Positions 11,236 through 22,916 of a DNA stretch of 64,000 nucleotides are shown in pieces. Every line of letters begins with the position of its first letter. Positions within the stretch are counted from its first letter, which is position 1. The notes beneath the pieces are model-generated. The model had not been told where the DNA came from. It saw nothing but the letters and a program-made list of their open reading frames with translations, and did not search any database. Origin of the DNA: Halichoerus grypus (taxonomy: Eukaryota; Chordata; Mammalia; Carnivora; Phocidae); the NCBI RefSeq assembly GCF_964656455.1, contig NC_135712.1:72917239-72981238 (forward strand), in the 5' to 3' direction. A program made the translations under genes and the position numbers.

Positions 11236-11640
11236 ATGGTTGGACATAGAGATCTCTGAAGATGTGGAGGCCAGAGTTCATCAGAAAGGGTTGAAAGCAC
11301 TTTCAAAGGTTAACTGGAAAGAAAGTTTGGAGATTTGTGGGAGGAGGTGGAAGACCACCTGAGGCTGGAGAACAGGTGAGGGGCTGAGCACTAGAGGTGA
11401 GAGGACTTGGAGATGGTCTCAGACCTGTGGACTTGCTCAGATGGAAGGGGCTTACAGACTACCTTGACCTCCCACCCATCCAGGAAGTTCCTCACCTCAC
11501 CCCAACTCAGACACAGGCCCCACTGGATGCTGGGCAGAGATCTGGAATGGGAGGCAGAGAAACTTGGGCTCAGAGGCATAGGAAGGCATTGATGGCTCTT
11601 GAATAGATTTCTGGTAGGATGAAAATTGCATTTCCAAAAA
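11236..11640. other. Unannotated sequence
   Basis: No repeat family or gene recognised. Short frames are open on both strands at 11391-11606. Confidence 0.45.
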
Positions 11641-11644
11641 AATA

Positions 11645-11885
11645 GCCCGGATCATGTCACTCCTTGGTTTTAAATGCTTTGGAAGTTTCTCATTTCTCAT
11701 AGCATACAGAAAAATCTCCTTCATGTGGTCCTAGAAGCTCAGAGTATCTGGGCCCCATCAGCTTACTAAGCTTGACCTCCCCTAAGGCAGCCACTGTCCT
11801 CTTCCCTCTCTTAGTCTTTCCTCCTTGCTCTCTCCAGCCTCAGGACATTTGCATAAGCTGTTCCCTCTCAGTGGAACTCTACTAG
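11645..11885 (+). repeat. L2 LINE fragment, plus strand
   Basis: 'cggatcatgtcactccttgg', 'aaaaatctccttcatgtggt', 'tctccagcctcaggacattt' and 'gcataagctgttccctctca' follow the L2 sequence upstream of its 3' UTR. It lies downstream of a separate L2 3' piece at 10890, so these are two copies or a rearranged one. Confidence 0.78.
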
Positions 11886-12074
11886 ATGCGGAAGTAAAGG
11901 GGGTTGGGAGGAATGGCATGAGCCAGAGGCAACTGTGTGGGATGAGGTTAATAGGGAAAACATGAAGAATAGGTGGACATTACTTTTAGACACAAATTGA
12001 AGAATGTACAGAGCTGAAGGAGGGAAAGAAAAGGAAGAGAAACTGACATTTAAGAGATTCCTCTTGGAGAGAGA

Positions 12075-12180
12075 GTAATAGTTAAGATCTGACTGTTGGG
12101 TTCAAATCCCAGACATCGTACCTGATAACTGCATGGCCTTGGGAAGAAGCAAACCCCTCTGCCTCGTGTCTACAGAGGCT
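12075..12180 (+). repeat. MIR fragment, plus strand
   Basis: 'taatagttaagatctgactg' and 'ttgggttcaaatcccagaca' are the MIR head with its tRNA-like box B remnant ('ggttcaaatcc'), followed by 'actgcatggccttggg'. Confidence 0.72.
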
Positions 12181-12309
12181 CGCTTACACATCAGCTGGGT
12201 CAGTATGTACACAGCCCTGAGAGAAGAGCCTGGGTCTTAGGAAGCAGACAGTAAATGTTAGCTGCGCGGAGCATTGCGGCAGACCAGGAGTAACAACGCC
12301 GATGGGCCC

Positions 12310-12420
12310 ATAGGTGTCATTCATCTCTATTTTACAGATGGGGAACTGAGGGTGGGAGAGGTTCAGGAGCCTGTCTGCGGTCAGGACATGGACATTTCCG
12401 ATTTCAAAGCCCACATATCC
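12310..12420 (-). repeat. MIR fragment, minus strand
   Basis: 'ctctattttacagatgggga', 'actgagggtgggagaggttc' is the reversed MIR 3' half. Confidence 0.72.
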
Positions 12421-14180
12421 TATTTTTCCACTGGGCCGTGCTGGAAGGGATCTTGAAAGATTCTTCCAGTCCAATCTTCATTATGAATAAAGGTGGGGAG
12501 AGGGGGTCCTCAGAAGATAAAGTGACTCGAGCCAGCCTCTTGCTCTCAGGCTGTAAGCGTCGAGGGACCGCATGGACAGTCGGGAATGCGGGACCAAGAC
12601 CGGGCGAGAGGCAGAACCCACTCCCCAGGGTTGACTGAAACCCCAAGGCTGGTTTTCAGCGCCAGAACCATCCGCATTGGCAGAAGTTCACTGACCTCTG
12701 TGCTCTCCCTGGGTGACTGGGCAGATGGTGAGCCTGGTTGCCAAGGAGCCGGGCCTGGCAGTTCTGAGAAGGGCCGCAGCGGTAGCCTTTCTCGGGTGGC
12801 TTCCCACATCCTTGAGTAACTGCCACACAAAGGTGCCGGGCATGGGACCAAGGGTGTGGTGGAGACAGAATTAGTAATGCACACGTGGTGACCCCCTCAC
12901 CCCAGCCAGGTTTCACCGCATGCTTGTGACCAACACCACCCCTTACTTGGCATTCCTGGTGTCATTAAGGTCCCAAGTCGAGAGGGCAAATTTTGGCAGG
13001 GAGTTGGGAGGGTGCGAATCAGCCTGGGGTGAGGGACCCCGCAAAAATGGAAATGTATGTGATGGGCTACTTGTGGGGATGATGTAGTAAGTGAATCTGT
13101 CCAACCTTGAGAGTGGCCTGCTGTGGGCCAGGCAATGAGCTGAGGGAGGCCGAAAGGTGTAAATAATCTGAGGTGAATGTGGGTCTTGTTGGCATGGTAG
13201 ATTTATGCCCTGTCTTCATAATGTACCCTTTCATCTTGGGAACCTGGATTCCAAAACTCTAGTCTAGACAGGAATTGATGGAGCTACGTCTGCGCTCACG
13301 GTGTTCAAGGTTCCTCCGCACCGGGGACTCCTGAATACTGGTGTGAACAGCCCGCTCTGCCAGGGCACACTGCTGGGAACCCAGACAGCAGAAGGCATCC
13401 TTCTTGCAGATCGTCTCGGGCCTGGGAGCCCTGCTCATTCTGGGGGCTGACGCCCTCTTTGTCTCCATCTCCCCAAGGGAGGGACAAGCCCAATCACGCC
13501 TGCCACGGGCCGTCGGCAATCAGCCCGTGCCTCTTCTTCTCTCCTCCTTTTCATGTGTGCTGGCTTCTGGTTTTGTGGCTTTCAGCAGCGACTGAAACCA
13601 CCCACTCCCCGTCCCTTCCCAGGGTTGCGGGTAGGCCCAGGCTGACAGGGCCAGGCCTGGGAGTCTGGGCAACAGTAAACAAGGCCACCAGAGGACCTGT
13701 CACAGCAGCCAGCTCTGCCCGGGCAGGGCCTGTCTCCCGGTGGGTGGGTGGGGGGCAGAGCCAGGACCCCGGGAGCCCCCTGCTGCAGGGACGGAGGGTC
13801 TGACCGGCTTCCTGCCTGAGCGAGGCCCCTCTTGGCCATTCCCCTGCTGTGGGCCCTGCACGCAGCCTGGGAAGCTGGTATGACGGGGCAGGGAGAAGGC
13901 AGAGGAGGGGACGCGTTCCTGGTGCAGCCCTGGAGGCTGAGTCGTCCTGAGAACAGGAACACACACTGGGAGAGACGACCAAAGAAGTGATCCTGGGAAA
14001 AGAGACACACGAAAACTACACACGCTCGGAACAAACAAAAAAGGCATAAGGGCTCAGAAACCAGTTTGTCGTTCTTTGTGAACAGCTGGGGATCCCTGAC
14101 TCATGCACTGGCCCCCGTTCCCTCTGCCACCCGGGGCCAGCCAGGGAGAGGCCAGATTCTGCAGGAGACAGAAGAGAGCC
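12421..14180. other. GC-rich unannotated sequence
   Basis: Frames of 60-150 residues overlap on both strands at 12546-12916 and 13254-14047. None shows a known domain, a repeat-free conserved motif or a convincing exon structure. I see no recognisable interspersed repeat. Confidence 0.45.
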
Positions 14181-14184
14181 CTCT

Positions 14185-14365
14185 GCCATTGCCGCCACTT
14201 GCTGGCTTTGGGACCTTGGACACGTCAGCGGGCCACTCTGAGTCTCCGCTTTCTCATTTGCAAACGGAGACATGCCTGCCTCCCAGGGTTGTTGTAAAGG
14301 TTCAGGGATGACCTGGTTTATCATATGCCTATAGTAGGCATTAAACAAATAGAATTATTATCCCT
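14185..14365 (+). repeat. MIR copy, plus strand
   Basis: 'gccacttgctggctttggga', 'ccttggacacgtcagcgggc', 'gtctccgctttctcatttgc', 'ctcccagggttgttgtaaag' and 'gcctatagtaggcattaaac' give nearly the whole element in order. Confidence 0.85.
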
Positions 14366-14422
14366 GATCAAACGGGGCTCACTCACTCCTTTTTAAAGCC
14401 TCCCCTCAGATACCCACTTTCT

Positions 14423-14638
14423 TTTTTATTTATTTATTTATTTATTTGAGAGGGAGAGCGTGCGTGTGTGTGTGTGTGTGTGCAAGAGAGAGTGAAAGAG
14501 AGAGAACGAGCACAGAGGGAGAGGGAGAAGCAGGCTTTCCGCGGAGCAGGGAGCCCGATACGGGGCTCGATCCCAGGACCCTGGGATCATGACCTGAGCC
14601 GAAGGCAGACGCTTAACGACTGAGCCACCCAGGCACCC
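14423..14638 (-). mobile_element. Can-SINE (arctoid type), full length
   Basis: Reversed A tail and 'ttatttatttatttatttga', a GA/GT-rich middle including a short (TG)n at 14462-14481, then 'ctcgatcccaggaccctggg' and 'cgactgagccacccaggcac'. The duplication 'cagatacccactttct' is exact at 14407-14422 and 14639-14654. Confidence 0.96.
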
Positions 14639-14720
14639 CAGATACCCACTTTCTATATGTACACTCAGTCCTCTATCTGAATAATTTCACCTTATCCATA
14701 GCCTCAGATGGGGTGTGGGA

Positions 14721-14723
<3 letters not shown>

Positions 14724-14760
<37 letters not shown>
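14724..14760 (+). repeat. (TG)n(GA)n microsatellite
   Basis: About 14 TG units pass directly into five GA units. It sits about 70 bp beyond the SINE at 14423. Confidence 0.97.
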
Positions 14761-14762
<2 letters not shown>

Positions 14763-14821
14763 CCAGAAGAGACAAAGAAAAACTGGACACATGGTGACCA
14801 CATTTCCCCTCTCCTAGAAAA

Positions 14822-14846
<25 letters not shown>
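14822..14846 (+). repeat. (TG)n microsatellite
   Basis: About 12 TG units, followed by 'tatatgtgtgcacacgcaca', a degenerate alternating purine-pyrimidine stretch that could adopt Z-DNA. Confidence 0.95.
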
Positions 14847-14855
<9 letters not shown>

Positions 14856-14869
14856 CACACGCACACGTC

Positions 14870-15285
14870 CATACACACAGCCCTGTGTCGCAGACAGGGC
14901 ACAGTTCTCCTCCTTTGCAAGATGGGGACATTGAAATCATACCTTTAGGGCGACTTAAGTGCCTTTGAAAAGGTATCATCTAGCTATCTTGAAAAGGCAG
15001 GTTTCAATTTTTTACCCATTAAGGAAAAGTGCTTCCACCCACGCAGTGATTAGTCTGATGATTCCCATATCCTAATTCCCCGAACAGGTTCTTGGGGAAG
15101 TCGAGTCGCAGAACAGAACAGCTGTCACCCTGAAACAAAAAATTATTGTCTCCTGGAGACACCACTGGAACTCAAGGATTTCTTCTGTGCTGCTCGGCCC
15201 ACTTCCTGTGCAGCCGCAAGTCCCGTTCACAGCCGTGACAGATCCGTGACCATGACAGCCCTCTCCCGCGTGGACAGTGCTTAAC
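14870..15285. other. Unannotated sequence
   Basis: Nothing recognised. Confidence 0.45.
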
Positions 15286-15289
15286 ACCC

Positions 15290-15455
15290 ACGGAGCGCCT
15301 TCGCATTCGTCAGCTGATTTGTTCTGTCCACAGACCCGTGAGGTGGGTTGCAGGCAGGCTCACCCCCTCCCCGCCCTTCTAGAGGAGAAAGAAGTCAAGG
15401 CACAGAGCGGTCTAGTGTCTTGTCTTAGGTCAGCCATCTCACAAGTGTGAAACCA
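15290..15455 (-). repeat. MIR-type fragment, minus strand
   Basis: 'ccgtgaggtgggttgcaggc', 'gaagtcaaggcacagagcgg' and 'cttaggtcagccatctcaca' follow the reversed MIR order ('cctgtgaggtaggta ... gaggcacagagagg ... aaggtcacacagc'). Confidence 0.65.
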
Positions 15456-16937
15456 TGGTCTTCGGACCCCAGGAGGGCTTTTTTCTCTGACCACCATGCC
15501 TTTTAAAAGCACGGTGCTGACCAATGTGTATCTCTGTCACCTGTTTTTGTTTGGTATCATTGAAATGATCTTCCCTAAACAGATTTAATAACTCCAAGTT
15601 TTGTTCTCTGATCCTCTGAGAAAACAGACATGCTTTACAGAAGGAATTTGAATCTGAACAGTCATGTTTTGTAGACATCAGTGTTTATTTCCCTGTGATA
15701 TTGTAGCTTCCTCTGGAAAAATCCAAGCAGTACATCCGTTTCCAGTCCTGAGAAACTCTCAAATGTTGACCATGTGTCTGATTCCTGTGTGGTCAAAAGA
15801 GGGATGTTCTGAATGTCCACAACTTATTTCCATGTTAAAATAATTCCACGCTCGGCTAAATTCCACTTACACACAAGTGTGCACCTGTTAAAATAGGTCA
15901 TTTTTCACTGTTAATCTTTCAGATTCCATGGACATGTGTGGGAACCCCAGATAAATGTAACCTGAATGTCACAAAGGGCATTTTTCTCTGCTGAGTGATT
16001 GTGGTCGGTGCAGACCTTGGGGTCCCTCACTCCCCCCAGATCCGTGAAATTGAGGAAGACCCCTTTCTTGTGGGGGAATGGATTGGAATCAAACCTTAGC
16101 ATCGAAGGCCTGCGTGAAATCTCATGGGCTTTTTGTCTTACAACCGTGTTATATTTTAGTGAGGCTTCTGGAGAGCTTTTCCTCTGGTGCCCTACAGTAT
16201 ACAAACTCAGTAACTTTCCCCAATGCCCCATAAAGCTAAAAAGGAGGAAAAAAAAAAAAGGAAAAGAAAATTAAAAAAAAAGATGTTCAGAGCAAGGACC
16301 TCTAGCATGTGAGGTTTCGTTCCTCTTGTAGAAATAGAAGGTCATGTTTGCCACAAAACTTTAAGGCTAAAAAGTAAATGCATAAAGGAGTATTTTTGAC
16401 TGAAGTTTTTGTCCTGGCATTGAAATGTTTTTTTTTCTCCTTCTTCAGATTCTGAGTGCTTCCAGAAACCCAAGTGCCTTTAATCAGTATCAGGGGACTG
16501 CCATGTGGGGCCTTCTGGACAGCCAGGCCTGAGGTCTCCAGGGAGATTGATGGTATGCCAGAAGCCCAGTCCCGTGACCTCAGACTCAGGACTCGTACTG
16601 GGACAGACAGCCTCTCTTCCCCTCCACGAGTTGTGAGGGCCTGCCATGGATTGCTAGTCTTCCTGGCAGCTTATTCTGAAGAGAAAGTCAAGGTCTGGAG
16701 CCCCAGAGCAGGGGTGCTTGACCGGTGGCCTTGCAGACGGCGTCAGACAAGCCACCGATCTCTTGGGAAAGCATTCACCCTCTCAGGGAGGCAGATGACG
16801 ACCCCTTGCCTTTCTGAGGGGCCATTAATATACACGTGCATCCCCAATCCAAGAATGGGTTCTCCAAACTGACTTACTTAAACTTTTTTTTTTCTCCTGA
16901 GATATGTTTCAAGAAGGACACAGAGAAGGCAAGATGC
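15456..16937. other. Unannotated sequence, AT-rich in part
   Basis: A-rich tract at 16243-16282. The block 15740-15930 is AT-rich and repeat-free by eye. A 138-residue plus frame at 16456-16872 has no recognisable domain. No gene is supported. Confidence 0.45.
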
Positions 16938-17145
16938 GGGGCGTCTGGGTGGTGCAGTTGCTTGAGCATCTGATTCTTGCTGTGATTTCTGGGTCGTGAG
17001 ATGAAGCCTCAAGTTGAGCTCCTCACTTCAGTGTGGAGTCTGCATGGGATTCTGTCTCTCCCTCTGCCCCTCCCCCTACATGTGCAAGCTCTCGCTCGCT
17101 CGCTCGCTCTCTTTCTCAAATAAATAAACCTTTAAAAAAAAGAAA
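16938..17145 (+). mobile_element. Older Can-SINE
   Basis: Diverged head 'gcgtctgggtggtgcagttg', 'cttgagcatctgattcttgc', a CT-rich middle with (CTCG)n at 17091-17110, and tail 'aaataaataaacctttaaaa'. No clear target-site duplication remains, so this copy is older than those at 18, 2041 or 14423. Confidence 0.9.
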
Positions 17146-18520
17146 AGAAGGAGGCCTGAACTGTCCCTAAGGAAAGCAAGGTGAAAAGCTATGTTTCAGG
17201 GTAGAATCTGGCATAGGAAGTGGCCCATAGCAGACCCTCCACAGGCCCACCTCAGCTCAAGGGACCTTCTCTATCTTCCTTCCACCACCTCGGGAGCGAC
17301 CACATTGGTGACAAGAGCTGGGGCCTGACAAAACAAAACAAAAACAACAACAAAAACCCACCTGGTTAATTGCATAGACAATAGAGTCTATGTGATGATA
17401 GTCTCTTCCAAGTTTCCAACCAGCTCTCTCAGTTCAATGCACTTCCACAAACATTTCCTCAGCACCCACCCATTCCCAAGGACTGTCGTGGGTGCCCGGG
17501 GGACGTGGCCCTTTCTGCTGCTGCCGCAGCTGAGCAAGCTCAAAGCCTGTGTCTATTTGCCAAGAGAATGGCCAACTAAAGGAAAACAAAACCAAACCAA
17601 AGCAGAAAAGCTGATTCGGGGAGATGGCTGCAGTTGGGAGGGTGGAGACAGTGTCTGAGCCCTGATCCCCTGGACACCAAGGAACGCTTGCAGATGGCAT
17701 GGTAACCGCAGGGCGGTTGCTGAGGGAACCTGAAGTCATGTCACACGGAGGAGATTTGTGGGTGTGGAAGACCTTTGGCCTGGAGAAGAAAAGACTTGGG
17801 GAACGGGAGAGCTGGCTTCCCATACCTGGGAGTGTGTGGTGGGGAAGACCCAGGGTACATTGCGGAGTGGGGAGGATGAGTCCAGGAGAAGTGCCCCGAG
17901 TTCCAAATGGAGGGTCTCCCTAGTCAGGGCTTCCCACCGCTGGAGGACCTGCGGGGCAGGACAGAAAGCCCGCGGGATGAGTTGCCGAAGAGAACTGAGA
18001 ACCAAAGGGAGGGACCCTCTAAGCTTCACTCCAGCCTGAAAGCTTTGGCTGCACCTCTTCCCACTGCAATTCAACGAGCTGCTGAAGCCGGCAGGGCAGC
18101 TCCATTCCTATTGGAACAGGCCCCCAGTGGGGAGGCCTGGCCCCACAGGTGGGGCAGGTAGTAACAAAGGCCCACAGGGATGAGAGGACAGGGAGGAAAG
18201 CAGAACATTCTGCAGACCTACAGGTTGCCCTCTGAGCCTCCACCTCACCCCATGCGATGCCTCCTGGCCTCTGGGGCTGACAAGCCACACTTCAGCCTGG
18301 GGTAGAGTGTGTGCAGTTTCTTTCAGAGGTGACAGGCCCTGAGCAAGAGGGCAGAGAGTGGCACACACGGGCAGCAGGCCACCTTCAGCCCCCCAACACG
18401 AGGCAGGCGGCACCAGTCTTAAGGTGGGCGCCCCATCTCTGCCCTTCTCACACCCCACCTACTCTCAGCGGAGGGGGTGCCTGCCGCGCAAATGCCCCTC
18501 ATTCCAGCCTACCCCTCCGT
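17146..18520. other. Unannotated, GC-rich, with possible L2 relic
   Basis: A (CAAAA)n-like tract is at 17327-17356. The part at 17428-17500 ('ttcctcagcacccacccatt') may be a minus-strand L2 3' piece. Open frames at 17392-18458 overlap on both strands and have no recognisable domains. Confidence 0.42.
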
Positions 18521-18547
18521 ACACACACACACACACACACACACACA
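18521..18547 (+). repeat. (AC)n microsatellite
   Basis: About 13 AC units without interruption. Confidence 0.97.
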
Positions 18548-18639
18548 TGCTTCTTCTCTCCCTTTCTTTTTTAGTTGAAAGTGTATCTTTTTCCTGATAT
18601 CACTTATCTAAGAAATAAATGAATTTCCCCAGGCAGCAG

Positions 18640-18905
18640 GCATTTGCTGAGCTCCCGTCACCGGTTGGGGTTGTAAGTTCAAAGATAACAGGGACAGCCT
18701 CCCAACAACCGAGGAGCAGAGAAGAGGGGTGGCAGAAGCTGCGAGTGTCACAGAGGAGGGACCTCAGCCCGGGGTTTACAGCAGGCTTCCCAGGAGAGCT
18801 GCCATTTGACCTGGCTCCTCAGGGAGAAAAGAGCAGGTGCAAGAAGAAGAAGTGGGGAGGGTATTCTAGTTAAGGGGACAGCACAAGCAAAGGCCCAGCA
18901 GGGAG
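18640..18905 (-). repeat. L2 LINE fragment, minus strand
   Basis: 'gcatttgctgagctcccgtc' near the start, then 'gagagctgccatttgacctg', 'gggtattctagttaagggga' and 'cagcacaagcaaaggcccag' match the reversed L2 3' region ('gcattccaggcagagggaacagcatgtgcaaaggccc'). Confidence 0.7.
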
Positions 18906-19229
18906 AAGCTGCATGGCAGCCATTACAAGTGATTAGTGCTACTAGTCTGCAAATTAGGAGACTGGCAGGGAGGGGTGGGGCTGAGAAGTCAGCCTGGACA
19001 CATGCTAAGGGCCTTAACATCATTCCAAGGTACCTGATTTTTCCTCTAGGTTATGAGAACAGAGGTGCGACTTGGACCTGCCTTATAGGGATTTTTCTGC
19101 CTTTTGTCAAAGACGTAATATAGAGGGGGGCAGAACCAGTGTGAGAAACACTAGTCACAATTCTCCTGTAATGGTTTAGTTGAGCCTTGGGAAGGGGCTG
19201 AACCAGCGCAGCTGCAGTAGGATGGAAAG

Positions 19230-19930
19230 GAGGGGACCAAAAGGAGAAATTGTAAAATGTAAAACTCAACAAGGCCATCCAACCAATGAAAGCCACAAAG
19301 ACAAACGATCCAAGAAAACAATGAGCAAAAGACTTGAACAGCCGTTTTGCAAAGGAAGACACATGAATGCCTACTAAGCAGATGAAAGAATGTTCAACAC
19401 CGTTAGTTATCGGGGAAATGCCAACTAAACTCCAATGAGAGAACACTTCGAGCTCTCTAGAATGGCTATATTCAAAATAACTGACCACACCGGGTGCTGG
19501 TGGGAATGTGAGGGAAGGGACTCACACACTGCTGGTGTGGTGGTGGTGGTGGTGGGGGGAGTTAAATGGTACAAATGCTTTGGAGAACTCTGACAGATTC
19601 TTATAGAGTTAAATATCTATCTTATGACCAAGGAATGCCACTTCTGGATATTTGCCCAAGAAAAATATGTTCCCCAAAACTTGTGCCAAAAAAAAAAAAA
19701 AAATTGTTCCCAATAAAATTATAGAGTTTGTAGCAGCCTTATTCAAATATTGCAGAACTGGAAGCAACCCATGTATTCATCAACAAAGGCATAGATAAAC
19801 AGACTATGGTATATCCATGTGATAGAATACCACCAAGCAATAAAAAGAAACAAACTACAGATACAAGCAATGACATGGGTGAATGGCGAAAATGTTGTTG
19901 GGGAGAGAAACCAGACACTATATGAATACA
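19230..19930 (+). repeat. L1 fragment, plus strand, old
   Basis: 'aaaagacttgaacagccgtt', 'ggaaatgccaactaaactcc', 'ggaatgccacttctggatat' and 'ggaagcaacccatgtattca' are the ORF2 C-terminal and 3' region of an old L1. It carries a (GGT)n tract (19535-19557) and an A16 run (19687-19702). It stops abruptly where the minus-strand L1 begins at about 19930. Confidence 0.82.
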
Positions 19931-20975
19931 CCACATTCTGTTCATCCATTTGCCAGTTGATGGACGTTTGAACTGTTTCCAGCTTGGGATTACTATGAAT
20001 AATGCTGTAATGGATGTGTACTGACAATTTAGGAGGACATATATTTCCATTTCTCCTGAGTAAATACCTAGGAGTGGAGCTGTTGGGTTGTATGGTAAGC
20101 ATGCATTTACTTTTAAAAGAAATAGTCAAATTATTTTGCAAAGAGGCTATACCACTTCACATTTCCACCGGCAACTTACGAAGATTCCTTTTTCTCTACA
20201 TCCTTATCAACACTTGGTATTATTGGGCTTTTTAAACTATTCTGGTGGGCATAGGATGATATCTCATTGTGATTTTAATTTATATTTGATGACCAGTGAT
20301 GTTGAACATTTTTCATGTACTCCCAGACGTTTCATACATCTTCCTTGCTGAAATAGTTGTTCAAATATTTTGCCCATTTTTTACATGGGTTCATCTTCTT
20401 CTAATTGAGTAATAAGAATTCTTAATACACTCTGAATACATCAGATGGTTTGCAAATATTTTCTCCCAATCTGTAGTCTACCTTTACATTTTCTTTTGCC
20501 AAGCAAATTTTAAAATTTTGATGAAGTCCAATGAATCAGTACCTTTTGTGATTTGTACTCCTTGTGTCCCATCTAGGAAGTTTTTGCTTGACCCAAGGTC
20601 ACAAAGATTTTCTTCTGTCTTTCCTTCTAGAAGTTTTATGGTTTTAGCTCTCACATTCAGGTCTGTGACCCACTTTGAATTAATATTTGTGTATGGTATG
20701 AGGAAAGATCAAGATTAGTATCTTTTTTTTTTTAATGACTATCCACTTACTTTAAGAGCATTTACAGAGATTCCTTTTTTCCTATTGAATTATCCTGATT
20801 CCTTTATCAAAATCAATTGACCTTTTAAGTGAGGGCCTATTTCTGGACTCTCAAGCTTGTTCCATGCACCTCTATGTGAATTGTTAGCCAATACCACTCC
20901 GTGTGAATTACTGTAACTTTATAGTAAGTCTTAAAGTTGTGTAGTATAAGGGGTTTTGTTGTTGTTGTTGTTGTT
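19931..20975 (-). repeat. L1 fragment, minus strand, 3' part of a split copy
   Basis: Reading leftward on the minus strand this is L1 ORF2: 'tggaaacagttcaaacgtcc', the region before the 3' UTR, back to 'gtaattcacacggagtggta' near 20915. It ends at a (GTT)n tract (20954-20973). The upstream ORF2 sequence resumes at 21810, so the two pieces are one L1 broken by a plus-strand L1. Confidence 0.82.
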
Positions 20976-20989
20976 CTTTTTAAAAAAAC

Positions 20990-21800
20990 TGGGTTGTGAC
21001 AAAGGACTTGAACAGACATTTCTCCAAAGAAGCTATACAATGACCAATAAACATGTGAAAAGATGCTCAACATCAGAGAAATATAAATCAAAACCACAAT
21101 GAGATATCACCCCACACTCATTAAGATGACTACTATGAAAATAAAACAAAACAAACAGAAAATGGTGTGTTGGCCAGGATGTAGAGAACTTGAAACCCTT
21201 GTACACCATTAGCAGAAATGTAAAATGGTGCAAGTGCTAGGGAAAACAGAATGGTTTTTCCTCCAAAAATTAAAAATAGATATGACCTGGCACTCAGGCT
21301 TCTGGGTATACACTCAAAAGAACTGAAAGTAGGATCTTGAAGAGACATTTGTACAGCCTTGTTCGTAGCACCATTACTCACAATAGCTGAAAGGTTAGCA
21401 AACTAAATGTCTATTGATGGATGAATGGGTAAAGAAAACGTGGTCTATACATGTAATAGAATATTATTCAGCCTTGAAAAGGAAGGAGATTCTAACATAA
21501 TCCATTAAGTGAAATAAGCTGGTCACAAAAGGACAAACACTGTCTGATTCCACTTACATGAGGTACTTAGAGAAATTAAATTCAGAGAGACAGAAAGTAG
21601 AACGGTGTTTTCCAGAAGCTGGGGGAGAGGGAGAATGGGGAGTTGTAGTTTGATGGGCCTAAGGTTTAGTCTTGCAAAATGAAAAGAGTTATGGAGATTG
21701 ATTACATAACAATATGGATATACTTAACACTACTGAACTGTACACTTAAAAAATTGTTAAGATGGTGAATTTTGATATGTGTACTTTGCCACAATTTAAA
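20990..21800 (+). mobile_element. L1 3' end, plus strand, inserted into a minus-strand L1
   Basis: 'aaaggacttgaacagacatt', 'agatatcaccccacactcat', 'ggtatacactcaaaagaact', 'ctgaactgtacacttaaaaa' run from late ORF2 to the 3' UTR. It is 5'-truncated and ends in an A/T-rich junction at about 21800. No clean target-site duplication is visible. Confidence 0.82.
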
Positions 21801-21809
21801 AAATTTTTT

Positions 21810-22378
21810 AAATGTTTTGTTTCATCTAGGTCATTTGTATTCCAAATAAATTTTAGGATCAGTTTATCAATTTCAACAAAAAAGTCTGATGGGATGTTTA
21901 CTGGGATTTCACTAAATCTACAGGTTCATTTAGGGAGAATTATTCTTTCTAATTAGCAATATTGAGACTTCCAAACGATGAACATGGCATATTTCTCTGT
22001 TTAGTGAGGTCTTCTTTAATTTCTCAGCACTGTTTCACAGTTTTCAGTGTACAGGCTTTAAAGATCTTTAATAAATGTATTCCTAAGTATTTTTATACCA
22101 CTATGAATGGAATTTTTGGAGTTTTATATTTTGTATTTTTTTGCTAGCATATAGAAATACATTGATTTCTGTAATTAATCTCATATCCTATAACCTTGCT
22201 AGATTCGTTTATTGGTTCTAATAGCTCTTTTGAAGACTCCTTAGGATTTTCTACATACATGTTTACCTTGTTCACAAAAAGAGTTTTACTTCTTTCTTTC
22301 CAATATGTATGCCTTTTTTTTTTTTCTTTTCATACGTTATTGAACTGGTTAGGACCTCCAGTACAATGTTGAATGGGG
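21810..22378 (-). repeat. L1 fragment, minus strand, 5' part of the split copy
   Basis: The reverse complement contains 'tgatcctaaaatttatttgg' and continues upstream in ORF2. In L1 this lies immediately 5' of the sequence at 20915-20940, which supports a single interrupted element covering 19931-22378. Confidence 0.8.
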
Positions 22379-22599
22379 TGGGAAGCAAGTTTGAAAATGG
22401 AATTATTTTACTCAACAAAGGTCACCAGTGGCCTCTGGGAGGTCAGTTTCATTAGAACAGCAGGGGTATTACCTTTCATGAAGTCTGAATGAAAAAGGAA
22501 GGACAGAGAATGGTTAGGACACAGTCCCTAGTCTCAAGGGGTTCCCAACGGGTAAACAGGGGAGTTCTGTATATACTTGTCTCCACCTCGGATACTACT
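22379..22599. other. Unannotated sequence
   Basis: Includes 'caaaggtcaccagtggcctc', which may belong to the following L2 copy but is too diverged to assign. Confidence 0.4.
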
Positions 22600-22911
22600 C
22601 CAAATCCAGCCTCCCCTGCCTCTCACCTAGATACTTCAACAGCCACTTCCTTCTCCTTCCTATTTTTACTCTCCTTCCTCCCTCTCCCCCATGTATTCCC
22701 TTTTTACAGTGAAAAACAGATGATGTTACTCCTCTGCTCAAAACTCTCCAACCACTTCTCCTGGCAAATAGAAGAAGTGACAGCCCTATACCATGGCTAT
22801 CGAAGCTCTGTGTAACATGGCTCCATCCCCTTCTCTAGCCTCATCTCCCACCAGCCCCCCTTCCTCACTATGCTCTGGCACACTCATCTTCCTTCTGTTC
22901 CTGGGACTTTG
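22600..22911 (+). repeat. L2 LINE fragment, plus strand
   Basis: 'gatgttactcctctgctcaa', 'aactctccaaccacttctcc', 'tctagcctcatctcccacca' and 'tcttccttctgttcctggga' follow L2. It is interrupted at its 3' side by MER5A-type sequence. Confidence 0.78.
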
Positions 22912-22916
22912 CATTG

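Noticed and set aside
13254..14047. Several 60-150 residue frames on both strands
   Set aside because: GC-rich chance frames; no homologous domain recognised.
14687..14979. Open frames rich in alternating His/Thr or Val/Cys
   Set aside because: These are translations of (TG)n/(CA)n microsatellites.
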